From Chloromonas sp. AAM2 (lineage: Eukaryota; Chlorophyta; Chlorophyceae; Chlamydomonadales; Chlamydomonadaceae), in assembly GCA_004335635.1 (NCBI GenBank), contig QAXH01006531.1, positions 53,656 through 74,217 on the forward strand: a stretch of DNA of 20,562 bases. The letters are read 5' to 3'. The notes beneath the pieces were generated by a model that saw only the letters and a program-made list of their open reading frames with translations, had not been told where the DNA came from and did not search any database. Position 1 is the stretch's first letter. The number at the start of each line of letters is the position of its first letter. This document shows, piece by piece, positions 1 through 9,742 of this stretch. Both the position numbers and the translations under genes were made by a program.

Positions 1-239
1 GACACACAATGGTTGCTGGCGGTAATACAGACCAATTCACACAAACTGTCCCAGAACCGGCAAACTTCTTTTTTTGACAGTAGCCTTGTTGATCAAATGA
101 CTGATCGCCCGGATGACAATGAACAAGGTGGGCACAGGTCACGAGTTCGCAGTCTATGCGCACCAATGCGTACATCCAGACTACTCAGTCCGCAACGAAT
201 GATACCAATGTCAGCGTTGAAGTCAAACGAGCTGGCGAG

Positions 240-2411
240 CTACTCTTCTTCTAACCGCTGCACAGAGCCTGAGATCATTGCAGCCGGGGGCTTGGGCAGG
301 CTTGGGTCTTGGGCCTCCAACTGGGGCAGCAGCCGCTTCCACTGCGAAGTTTTCTTGAGCTTGTATTTGCTGTGAAACGCGAAACGCCTGCGCCTGACAG
401 CATCGGACGCGCCCGCGGGATCGCCGTGTGCGATGCCGACAGGATATCTGTCAGCGGACATCTGCACTCAACAACACATGACAGGCCTCCAGTGTGTACG
501 ACAGGACGATGTCATGACATGGAAACTTGCTGGCTAAAGCTGGTCCAAGAGTGTGCGCACGATGTTGGCATTCTGCCTTTGCAGCGCTGCCGCCAGCACC
601 AAATTTGCTGGCAGCGTGTAACAGTTGCATGGCTGGTTACTGCGCTGAAGTTGCAGTCTGGTTTCCTCACCCCGCGTCCGAAAACGTCCGCCAGTCCCAG
701 CTGTTGAATGCATGAGGCATAGGCTGAGAAGTTGGCATCGCGCAAGTACGCCAGCAACCGCCGCCGCTTGTGCATAATGATTTCAAACTGCCTGCAGCAT
801 CAACCAGTGTACACCGGACATGCGCTAGGCTCAGCATCGAGTCTTGCAGTTGACCTCATAGTCGTGCCTGGCGGTCAAGCCTGTAGCTGCCTGATGCCAT
901 GCAGAGCAAGAAAGGAAGCCCTGGAATCAACGCACTACAGTCTTTCCATGATATGCTGGCCTGTTGAGGCCTGCATCAATCACGAATGCGTGGCTCCTGT
1001 GCCATGCCCATTTTTCTCACCCAAGGCCCCTGCCTCCTGACATGCCCTGCACACCACTCACCTCATAACAATCGGATTCTTTGGTCGCAAGTAGAATTGT
1101 TTAGTCTGCTCTCGGATTTGATGGGTCCAAATAGCCACTACACACACAGTGCAAAAACATGCCATATAAAACAATATGAATGTTCATGCAGGGCTGCACC
1201 TACACAGGCATAGGTAGCTTGAGGTCCCAGGCAACAACTGTTGATGGAGTTGTGTCTTGGACACACATTCCATGGGACAACCACACCCATGCCTGCACAC
1301 CCTTCCACGCAACCAAAACATTCGTAGGCGTACAGACCACTTGACCAACAAGTTTTCAAGGGGTAAGTTGGCACAAGATTCTCAGGGCATGTATGTGCAA
1401 GCTCACCCAAGCTCTTAGCATAAGAGCTCACGTAAGGTCTTGGCACGTTTGATTTGTCACACCAGGGAAGCCGTCAAAGGACACGGGACGGGATGTGTAC
1501 CGCCCTGCTCTACCCCGAGCAAGAAAGGAGAAGAAAGGCAGGAACAAAGGCAGAAAGGCATAAGACTCGTAGGTGGTTGTGCATCGCCCTACCTGTGACC
1601 TGTGGAGACCCCACATCGGAACCATGCCGCTGAAGCCTCTTGATCAGATCTTGTCTTGCGACCTTGGCCTTTTGCTTGTGGTTCATGTTGGCAGTGCCAA
1701 GGAACTGCGCAAGCAACGTAGCAGAGTCAAGAGCGTGGCGCCTGGATGTTAGCCAGGCCATCCAACGGGCAGGGAGTTTGGATTGGCCTGCTGCCTGTAC
1801 TTGGGTTGAACTGGTGCACCTCCTGGGCTTTCATGCCAGGTACAAGTAATTTTGATGAATTCGGGCGCAGTAGGCAAAGCAGGCGAAACAGGCCAAGAGA
1901 CCAGGCTGGTCACGCCTGGAGACAGGCAGCTAGGACCCGCAGCACAAGTTAGTTGGGCTGCAGGGTGAGGCTGGTTCACATGTGAAGGTGTGCGTGTGTG
2001 TTGGTGGTTGCCTGCTGTCAAATGCACCTTTTCAACCAAATCAGGCTTGACTTCACCGATGCGTCCGCGTCCGGAGGTAGATGGTTCGGATGGATCTGCA
2101 ATTACATGCCAGGGCAGCACCTGTAATCCGATGGACTTGGTGCTGTGTTCACAGCCGCCTTCCCAAAGCGTTCGGCATTTGAAACCATGCTCCCTTCATG
2201 TCCTGTCCTGTAAGGTATTCCACTGAAATTGTGCCCATGTCAGAATGTGGCAATCCGCTGACCATGCAGCTCTACCTGATGTTACAGGTGACTGCTGAGT
2301 CTGCGCCTCCGATGCCAGTCCTCTGAGAGCAAGACTCGAACTGCCATAGATCTGCATGCAGGAGAGCCGGAGCTCCGCACATGACTGTAACGTGAGCAGC
2401 CTTGACAACAT
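240..2411 (-). CDS. Organellar ribosomal protein uS15 (bacterial-type S15), six exons, complete
   Basis: Structural protein of a bacterial-type small ribosomal subunit; S15 binds 16S-type rRNA early in assembly. Exons in transcript order: 2411-2276, 2095-2028, 1704-1593, 1137-1062, 791-671, 461-240. They total 735 nt, or 244 residues plus TAG, all with GT-AG introns and closing phases. Residues 1-35 are Arg/Leu/Ser-rich and end RGLASEA, like a mitochondrial presequence. The uS15 core spans about 77-160: RLQRHGSDVGSPQVTVA matches the family's GDTGSPEVQVA region, AIWTHQIREQTKQF matches ALLTERINHLTEHL, and MHKRRRLLAYLRDANFSAY with QQLGL matches the C-terminal helix KRRRLLxYL...LGL. Residues about 161-244 are a basic, Pro-containing extension absent from bacterial S15, which is near 89 residues. 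Mitochondrial targeting seems likelier than plastid, but chlorophyte plastid S15 is also nuclear-encoded. The core assignment is firm; the last exon's exact acceptor is less certain. Confidence 0.86.
1458..1560 (+). repeat. Dispersed repeat, copy A, in uS15 intron 3
   Basis: It carries CACCAGGGAAGCCGTCAAAG, ACGGGACGGGATG and CCGAGCAAGAAAGG, matching the family core with scattered substitutions. A purine-rich AAGAAAGGCAGGAACAAAGG tail follows, as in copy B. It is transcribed antisense to its own orientation, since the host gene is on the minus strand. Confidence 0.75.
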
Positions 2412-3589
2412 CGTTTCACTGTGTGCTCACGCGTAATACTCGGTTTGAAACACACCCGTAGCAGCCGCTTGCATGCGCGCGAGAAAAGACGAAATCGATG
2501 GCCGTTTCGGGGCACGTGAGTCCTGTGCACGAGTTGAACAAACTCAGCAGCAGCTGGGGAGCCTCGGACACGCATTGGCAGGGGTCATCAAGGTCTCTGG
2601 CAGTGGAGGCAGGTGGGTCGAGCACACCATCTGTTACCGACGAGGTAGGTGCACAGCTGTCCTTCATCCATGGTCATGACATGTGCTCAAATGGCACTCA
2701 TAACTTCTCAAGCCCAACCCTCCTATATGACTCCGCACTGATCCAGCTGTACCATGCTTGCAGGCCTTGATTCAGTGATCTGCACGTAATGCGCTCTAGG
2801 CTACAACCTTGCCTCAAGAGCGTGCAGTACGGCCTGGTTTCCTATTGAAGCCTGCACACCACCTCCCAAGCCACCGCTGCTCCAGACCAGTACCAGACTA
2901 GCCAGCACAACCAGGAAGGCTCTTAACACCAGCACTCCAGAACCAGCAACAAGACGGGTTCCAACCGAAGCGCCACCTGTAACGTGGCGAAGCACACACG
3001 CGGACATCAGTCAGCCAGTCGGTCAGTCAGTCAGTCAGTCAGTCAGTCAGCAGTCAGTCAGTCAGTCAGTCATTGGCGAGGCACAGGCACAGGCAGAGGC
3101 ACAGGGGCGGAAAGAGCAGCCGGGGCAAAGCTGAACGCAGCCCTTCGTTGATCCATCTGAGGAAGGCGACAAGGCGTTTGCTGGGTACACCACAGGTTGG
3201 CTCGGTTCTCAAGCTGGACGCAGCATGATGGAATAGGGTCACAAGGCTGTTCCACTGACAACCACTAGTCACTCTGCCAGGACTTCGGAGTGGCCTGATG
3301 CTTATGTTCGATTGCGTGATGTGTAAACTTATCCGGTCACAGCAAATGCTCCGTGCATTTGGTCTGGTTTGATCAGTTGCCACGCTGGATGCGCCTTGCA
3401 ATCCACCTGTTGCTGTTATGTTCCACAACCACCCGTAGCACCTATCCAAAACTTAGCTTCTGTCCGCCTTATTGCCTGCAGCCTTCCCCTTCTCTTGCAG
3501 GGCTCACAGCTCTCCACCAACAGCACAGCACAGCACAGTCTGCTGCCCCACCCGCTCACTATTTGAATCACCACTCCGCAGGCGCCATC
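2412..3589. promoter_or_regulatory. Spacer between two divergent start codons; putative bidirectional promoter region
   Basis: This stretch lies between the uS15 start codon (minus strand, 2411) and the DUF218 start codon (plus strand, 3590). I see no conserved protein in any frame and no clear TATA box. It must hold both 5' UTRs and probably both promoters. A CAGT microsatellite lies near its middle. An acceptor-like CTCTTGCAG near 3500 could belong to a 5' UTR intron of the downstream gene, but this is only a possibility. Confidence 0.45.
3007..3072. repeat. CAGT tetranucleotide microsatellite
   Basis: About 16 slightly interrupted units of CAGT run through the spacer between the divergent uS15 and DUF218 genes. 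There is one CCAGTCG interruption near the left end and a phase slip (CAGCAG) near 3050. No ORF of interest crosses it. Confidence 0.9.
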
Positions 3590-6500
3590 ATGCTGCCTAT
3601 CTACTCGAATGACACCTTTCACCACAGGCATGGTCAGGCAGCCGGCGGCAGTGGGGCACGGAGTGGGGGTGTGCACGGCTTTCTGCACATCGGGCCCAGG
3701 AGCAGACGGCCGTGGTTCAAACGCATGCTACAGGTGCGCACATGCTTGTTCGTTTTTGTCTGGTTACCTGTTTGTTTGGCCTGGAACTAATGAAATGAAA
3801 TGAAATGCGGCGTTGCCACAACAGTAAGGGTACAAAATACAGCATACATAAAAGACATGTGTGCGGGCGGTGTGTGCCAGCGGACCATCATGCTGATCGC
3901 TGTGTTCACCAGCAAAGAGTTGAACGCTGCAAGGATTAAGCAAAATCAGCATCAGTATCATGACATGGCATCTGCAGATTTGGCCGGAGCAAACCTAAAC
4001 ATCAAATCAATAGGTGGGCCTACTGCATCCCTACTAATATCTCGCACAAAAGGGGAGTGTGTGGCTGCGTGCAGGGCATTGTGCTGCTCTGCCTGCTGGT
4101 CCCAATGGGCCTTCTGCTGTCCAACCGAGGGCCCTGGCACCGACACCCCCTCACAGCAGGTGGTGACTTTGCACAGCAGCCCTTTGCAAGTGTGATGATG
4201 TTGGTTTTGTATGCTGGTTGTGGGACGCCGCAGAATGGTACACAAACTCACTCACTCACTCACTCACTCACTCACTGCAGAGGATCTCCTTGCGGCATCC
4301 GAGGGCAATGCCATAGCCAGCACAGGGAAGCAGTGGGAACAGGCGACGGAGCAGCAGGGCGATGCTACAGCGGCTGTGGGGGCGGTGGGCGGGCGGAAAA
4401 TGATGACGGAGGCCATACCTCTACCTGGGGCTAAGCTCAAACACCTTATCCTGGTGGGTGGGTTTGATTACGGGTGCCAGCTCAGTGTACAGTGTAACGA
4501 TGCTGCTTAGACATGATGGTCACCATCATTACGTGGCATTTGCAGATTTGCATCAATCAAATGCCAGGGAGGGCGGCAGCTGGGCCTGCTAATTGTTATC
4601 TGAGCACGGTTGAGGGTCGTAATGGCCTTCTTGGCCGGATTGGCTTAGTTGAGGCCCAGCAGTTGCACAGTTGGGTATGCCTCACGGTTGCACAGCTCAA
4701 CTCATCAAGGCCAGAGACAGCCAGTCAACAAACAACAGCAAACAATACGTGATGTGCGCCTTGAACATGGAGTTGTGAGTGTGTGGCAAGTGCATGCCAG
4801 GTTGCTTTAAATAGCATGTAGTGGCCTTAGTCCCAAGGTTGCTTGTACTGCGCGTGCTCAGAAGCAGCTTGTTCCAGCTGCAGCACCGTAGGCCCACCTG
4901 CTATCGTCCTCACGTTCAACGACCAGCGTGCTCTGGCCAAGATTGCGAATGCCATGATCGTTAATTGCATGTACTGATATGATGATGTCCAGGCACTCGG
5001 GTGAGAGTGTGCAAGGTGTGTGCTTGCCAGGTGGCTGGCCATGCCGTGTACGTGGGGCGCGACTACAGCGAAGCAACGCTGGAGTCATCGTGGTTTCTGG
5101 AAGATTACCAAAAAGTCAAAGGTAGGTCAAGGCCACCAGATGTGTGCCAGTACAGGTGTTAATGCTGGACAGTTCACACAGCACAGTGCTGCAGTCCAAG
5201 CCTGGAATCGTTGAAGGGAAGGGGCGATGGAGAAGGGGCGCAGAATGAAGTGTGTGAGAAAATGAGACGGTCGCTATCCGGGACAATTCAACAGCTTGCA
5301 CCCATCAGCGCTCGACAGATTTGCGTGAATGGGATTGTGGGCGGGACAACCTTCCAACCATCAAGCTCCAACATTGCCAGACATCTTGTGGTACATCCTT
5401 CAGTACACATGCACATGTGCTTTCAGGTGAGGCTGCATCGTTTGTTGAGCACATAGCTCTGGGCGTGCGGGAGGCTGCCTCCGACCCCGACGCCATGCTG
5501 CTCTTCAGTGGCGGTCAGACGCGCCTGGCGGCCGGCCCCCGCAGCGAGGGCCTAAGCTACTGGATTGTGGCGGAGGCTGCAGGGTGGTGAGTGATAAAAA
5601 CCGTAATATAATAGTAACAGCATGGTAATAGTAAGAGAAAGTATTGATTCATGGGCTCAGCTACTGGATTGTGGCAGGGGCCACAGGGTCGTGAGTGGTT
5701 GTGTGTCAGAGTCATCACACAAGTGGAACAGAAGCTGGCTCAAGCACCCATACACAACATCAGGTGCACATATTGCACAAAACTTCTGATGCAAAGTGGA
5801 AAGTCCGGTCCTTTGTCATCACCTGGATTTGAACCCAGGTTCAACACAACAGATGTCCGCGGGCGGACGTTCACGGAGGAGCACGCGAGGGACAGCTTTG
5901 AGAACCTGCTCTTCAGTATGTGCAGGTGGGTTTTGGAGGTTTGGCACAGTCACCCCTGTGTTTGGTAGTAGCAGTTGTGGCCATGGTGCCTGTTCATTAC
6001 GTTGTCCATCACAGTGGAGGTTTCAAACCAGCAGGTGTTCGGGTGTGTTCATGGCAGGCGTATAGGTACCTTTGTGCGTGAGTGCATGGGTCGCCAGAAC
6101 AGAGGTGGTGCAGTAGTCACAAGGTGCATGGGCACACTGCACCCAACACTGTTGTATTGATGCTATTGTTCATACACCACACCCAACCTGTGAGCACTAA
6201 GAGCACATCCACATGCCAAGGTGTATGTGTATCTGATGTATCAGCCAGAACGAAAACAGGAAGGGGTTGAAGCAGCAAGACTTGGGTACGCTGTGCGTAT
6301 TTGATTTATGGACACATGCTGACACAGTACATGTGTACGCCTATCAGGTTCTATCACACCCAAATTCTATAACCAGGCCATGAGCCAACGCCATGAGCCA
6401 ACGCCATGAGCCAACGCCACGAGCCAACGCCATGAGCCAACGCCATGAGCCAACGCCATGAGCCAACGCCATGAGCCAACGCTGTGAAAAGATAAGTCTA

Positions 6501-7805
6501 CTCCTACGTGTACGTTGCCCAGGTATGCTTGAATTATTCATGCTTCATTCAGGTTCTATGAGCTGTCCGGCCACTACCCGGAGCGCGTGACAGTGGTGAG
6601 CTACAGCCTCAAGCGCAGCCGCTTCAAGGAGCTGCACCGGGCAGCGCTCAACTTTCCCGCAAGCCGCTTCAACTTCATCGGCAGCGAGCTGCCGCCGGAC
6701 GTCACCGGGGCACAGGAAGGGGAGGTAGGCGATGGGACGTGTGACCACAGCTGAGGCTGGGTCAGATTGGGAATAGACTGCTGGCCTTGACTTAGGCGGC
6801 TCTGTCCGCTTTGCATTGGGTTGGCCTGCCTTGCCTGCTTTGTTCCCTGCTTTCGTTTTGCTTTCTTGCTTAGGGTAGGCCAGGGCGGTGCCCATCCCGT
6901 TCCGTGTCCTCTGACGGCTGTCCTGGTGTAAATACATATATAGACTGCTGGTTACACACTTCTCACACTTCTCACACTCACTGTCGCGCCATGTGACATG
7001 CACACTTGCCGTTACCAATGCAAGCACTGAGGGCCATGCAATCCATGGTTGCACACACACTAACGCTATCGGATAACACACAGTATCGGATGACCCTGCC
7101 GCTGCCACCTGCTCCTGCTTCTGGCCTAGCAGCAGCCTGTTGGCAGTACTCACCTGTGTGTGAGAATGCCCTTTGCATTACCCATCCAAATTGCCACTCT
7201 TTACCCTGAACACCATCACGTGCTATTGAAGTCATGGCCGACTGCAAGGGGAGGTTGGACCGGTGTTGTTTTGCTATCCTTTCAACGTTCAAGCGATGCC
7301 TTGAATGCCATGATGATGATCACGATGCTGATGATGAGAGATAATGGTGAACAGGGGCGGTTATTGTAGCCTTACGTGTTCGTGCGTCGGCCGCTGGCTG
7401 CACCCAAGAACTGCCACACCTCGCACAACATCACGTGCGCGTATGAAGAATCCCAAGTATGTTTCTGTTCTTGAACGGCAGCGGGCAGTCGTCATCTCAA
7501 CTGCGTTAAATATGTTGTCGGCCACTGGACTGATCATGTGCATCTATCAACTGCATTTGAATTGTTTTTGCTTTGTTAGTTGCTAATCTGTCGCTAATCT
7601 GTACTGCGACCTCTTTCTGCAGGCTCGCACAGTTGCCGCCTTCAAGGTCGACCCCTACGGTTGCACTGGTGAGCTGCTGCAGAAGAAGCTGCGCCGGGAC
7701 CCCTTTGCCGTGGGCCCGCCCCACCACTCGCGCTGCCCCGACATGCGGGGCCTGCTGCAACACTGTGCACCTGTGCTGTACGAGGGGAAACTGCCCTGGA
7801 CATAG
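3590..7805 (+). CDS. DUF218 (YdcF-like) domain single-pass membrane protein, eight exons, complete
   Basis: Exons: 3590-3733, 4075-4159, 4281-4453, 5031-5121, 5427-5586, 5839-5925, 6553-6724, 7623-7805. They total 1095 nt, or 364 residues plus TAG, with all phases closing. The ATG at 3590 lies in CGCCATCATGC. Residues 1-48 are His/Arg/Gly-rich. One hydrophobic helix follows at 49-63 (GIVLLCLLVPMGLLL), suggesting a type II anchor, then an acidic, Gln-rich linker to about 125. The DUF218 domain starts at LKHLILVAGHAVYVG (about 128-142) and carries SSWFL, FSGGQTRLAAGPRSEGLSYW, TEEHARDSFENLLFSMCRF (about 230-248), VTVVSYSLKRSRF, FKVDPYGC and a C-terminal LPWT. These blocks match eukaryotic DUF218 proteins of fungi and plants, whose function is generally unassigned; bacterial YdcF/SanA relatives are envelope proteins. 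The family call is firm. The catalytic role is unknown, and the topology is inferred. Confidence 0.93.
4246..4276 (+). repeat. CTCA microsatellite serving as the pyrimidine tract of an acceptor
   Basis: About eight CTCA/ACTC units sit directly before the CTGCAG acceptor of DUF218 exon 3, which starts at 4281. No other pyrimidine tract is present, so the repeat itself probably serves as the polypyrimidine tract of this 121-nt intron. Confidence 0.85.
5649..5697 (+). repeat. Decayed copy of the 3' end of DUF218 exon 5 plus its splice donor
   Basis: The stretch resembles the exon 5/intron 5 junction at about 5547-5593. Both share GCTACTGGATTGTGGC and end CAGGGT(G/C)GTGAGTG. By eye roughly 39 of 46 aligned positions agree, with one single-base gap. 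Its frame still reads GLSYWIVAGATGS then stop, against GLSYWIVAEAAGW in the true exon. It lies about 100 bp downstream, wholly inside intron 5, and cannot be joined in frame with exon 5 by intron retention because a TGA follows the true donor. Confidence 0.85.
6378..6481. repeat. 13-bp minisatellite, eight tandem units
   Basis: Eight contiguous units of CCATGAGCCAACG lie in DUF218 intron 6. One unit carries a T-to-C change (CCACGAGCC). The minus strand is open in one frame because the unit is not a multiple of three and happens to lack stops. That open frame is not evidence of a gene. Confidence 0.95.
6830..6945 (-). repeat. Dispersed repeat, copy B (minus orientation), in DUF218 intron 7
   Basis: The reverse complement contains the family core CAGCCGTCAGAGGACACGGA followed by ACGGGATGGGCACCGCCCTG. 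The 89 nt at 6852-6940 match 20474-20562 in opposite orientation, with one mismatch seen by eye. Flanks to about 6830 extend the similarity to copy A as a GAACAAAG-type purine-rich tail. Confidence 0.85.
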
Positions 7806-7849
7806 CGTTTAATGGGACACCAGACAGTGGCAGGGACGTCTTGATGATA

Positions 7850-7990
7850 CGGTTGCACGAGTGTGGACAGGCTACTCGCCGCCGCAAATTTATTCTATTT
7901 TGTTTACATGAGCTATCACACAAAGCTATCACAAAGCTATCACAGGCAGGCATCGCCCTGACCTACCCCACACGCAATCAAGGCAGCAAT
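7850..7990 (+). repeat. Dispersed repeat, copy D (diverged), with an 11-bp tandem triplication
   Basis: It contains CACGAGTGTGGACAGGC, GTTTACATGAG and CAGGCATCGCCCTGACCTACC, the same order of blocks as copy C about 180 bp downstream. Between the blocks, an AAGCTATCACA unit is repeated about three times (7914-7945), an expansion unique to this copy. Confidence 0.6.
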
Positions 7991-8019
7991 TGCCATGGGC
8001 ATAGCTATTGGTTGGACAC

Positions 8020-8155
8020 ACTTGAGGGGATCTTACACAAGTGTGGGCAGGCCACACACCACTGTGAGTTGTATACCTGGTTACATCAGGAAAGCCGTCA
8101 CTGGGAACGGAACGGGACGGGCGTTGCCCTGACCTACAGACAAACAAAGCCGCAG
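8020..8155 (+). repeat. Dispersed repeat, copy C
   Basis: It contains CACAAGTGTGGGCAGGCC, TATACCTGGTTACATCAGGA, AAGCCGTCACTGGGAACGG and ACGGGACGGGCGTTGCCCTG. It is the most complete of the intergenic copies and preserves a 5' section that copy D shares but copies B and F lack. Confidence 0.7.
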
Positions 8156-8420
8156 TCAATTACGTGCATCTGGGCTTGCGTCGAACTCTGTGATTTCGGA
8201 CATGGACAGTGTGCGGTTTCGGACACTGTATTGCATACGCATCAGACGCCTGTATCTGCTCGCCTTTTATCTGTGTGGAAGAGAGTGCGAAAATTAATGG
8301 GGACAAGCAAGGTACTAAGCGTGATGTGCAAGTTCTGACTTCATTCCTTATTTCTGACAGTAACCCCGGATTGTCGTTTCTGCAGTGAGTAGTCATTGCC
8401 GATGTACCATGTGCCTGTGA

Positions 8421-8425
8421 TGTAA
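8421..8425 (+). terminator. Possible TGTAA polyadenylation signal of the DUF218 gene
   Basis: TGTAA is the usual poly(A) signal of volvocine algae. By eye this is the first occurrence on the plus strand after the stop at 7805, which would give a 3' UTR of roughly 600 nt. The call rests on motif and position only. Confidence 0.3.
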
Positions 8426-8480
8426 CCGGATTGAGTACAGTCGGGACGCCAACACATGAAGCTGCATGATACTGTCCTAC

Positions 8481-8542
8481 CTTCCGCACGCCGCCTGGCC
8501 TGCGATGCGACCTGCTTGACGTCTTTCCAAACTTTGGGCATC
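8481..8542 (-). other. Exon-like patch of unknown origin (minus strand)
   Basis: Read on the minus strand, a CCAG acceptor is followed by a 62-nt stretch encoding MPKVWKDVKQVASQARRRAE, then a GTAGGA donor. The codons are GC-biased and the peptide is plausible, but I know no family for it and found no partner exons. It could be a lone exon of an unrecognised gene, a relic, or chance. Confidence 0.2.
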
Positions 8543-9259
8543 CTGGCACGTGAGTATGCCACTGGCAGAGGGAGGTCAACGTTTGGGCAACATTTGGGCA
8601 TGTTAAAGCAATCTGTTTGGAGTGCAGCTGCTGTATGCCCAAGTTGCTGGTGTGAGAGCTGGCCAGAGCCGTCCGTGCAAGTCTGGTGGGATGGCTGGCA
8701 CAAATTTTGCTTGGTGCATGTAGTAAAGGCATAGCGCCAGCCCAGTGTGATGGGCAACCCATTCCGCCATGCAACATCAATGTTGCACGCCCCGCCTTGT
8801 TTGCCAGTGAACCGTGTTTACTGTTTATCTTAGCCGACTGAAGTATTGAAGTGACAGGTCCTCATTAGGCGCGTCATGGTGTGGCTGCATCTAAGTCAAC
8901 GTAGGCGCGGTTGGATATGGTCTGGCATGCCGCTACATGCCATTCAAGGGACGGTGGCTGTCTCCCTGCGAGTTGTGATGGTTGTGCCGCGTTGAAGCCA
9001 AGAGAACTTCCTCTGGCTGTGGTGTGTGCTGGGTGCTAGATACATGGACATGGCGGCAACGTGTCTGCAACGTGTCATGCTAGCTGAGGCTTTGGTAACT
9101 ATCATGTGTGCTCGCTGATCTGATGGAGTGTCGGTTAAGAGAGCCGTCATGGGGTGTGAGTCCCCTTACAAACGCAGTATTGTATTGATCAACATGAACC
9201 ATCGTGCCTTCAGGCTCATCCTATCTTTTTCCCCTGCCCCGTCTAATCTGTAGGCGCGC

Positions 9260-9742
9260 TCTGACATGCATCCTTGCGACTTGACAGAGCTTGACTTTTG
9301 TTCGATCCTGCGAGTGAAGGGAAAAGTTGACGCCCTGCCGTGTATGTGCGTATCCCAGATGTGCGTATCTACCAGATCCCCACCCTGTGCAAGGATGCGA
9401 GCACTGCTTGTGCCATGGGTACTCACATCACTGCCTCAGTGGGAAAGCTGTCAGTTGCGAGTGGGTTTGGGGCCGCTTGGTTTAAATCCAGTGGAAGCAG
9501 TGTAGGTGACATGCCCATCTACATGTGGGGCCCATGGTACGCACCACCTTAATTTTGGCAGGGCCCATGCACAATACGTGACAGGGGCTCAACCTCAGAA
9601 CGCGTGTTTTGCTTACTTCCCAGCAACTATAAAACAAATGGAAACTTGCTTGGAGTTGTGTGCACAGCAGCATGCGCAAAGTTCATTGAAGGCCAAGGGC
9701 AAGGGAGGAGCGTCTCGCAAGGGCGGAGTGGGGCGCAAATAA
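9260..9742 (+). other. Possible small unrecognised gene or relic ending in a basic tail
   Basis: A CTTCCCAG acceptor near 9622 precedes an open stretch. It ends, just before TAA at 9740-9742, with a Lys/Gly-rich tail reading SLKAKGKGGASRKGGVGRK. Upstream, about 9330-9505 stays open in another frame (YVRIPDVRIYQIPTLCKDAS and beyond) and ends at an AGT/GTAGGT donor. Joining these two pieces is speculative, and a TGA closes the upstream frame near 9330. I recognise no family. Confidence 0.2.

Noticed and set aside
1..239. A further gene at the left edge
   Set aside because: The open frame at 13-375 overlaps the last uS15 exon antisense and shows no family. The stretch is most simply uS15 3' UTR and flank, though no TGTAA on the minus strand was seen within it.
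4374..4399. G-quadruplex regulatory element
   Set aside because: The G-rich run lies inside coding exon 3 of the DUF218 gene and is explained by Gly/Val/Arg codons; nothing else suggests regulation.
4861..4974. Open stretch in DUF218 intron 3 reading GPPAIVLTFNDQRALAKIAN
   Set aside because: It looks protein-like, but including it would break the LKHLIL/VAGHAVY join of the DUF218 domain, and no suitable splice sites in phase surround it.
6378..6481. CRISPR-like array
   Set aside because: The 13-bp units are directly adjacent with no spacers, and the context is a eukaryotic intron.
6545..7153. 202-residue open frame on the minus strand
   Set aside because: It is antisense to DUF218 exon 7 and runs through dispersed repeat copy B. 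The peptide is low-complexity with no family features.
8160..8780. 206-residue open frame on the minus strand
   Set aside because: No recognisable domain and no consistent codon bias. It mixes frames with the exon-like patch at 8481-8542, so it looks like a chance opening.
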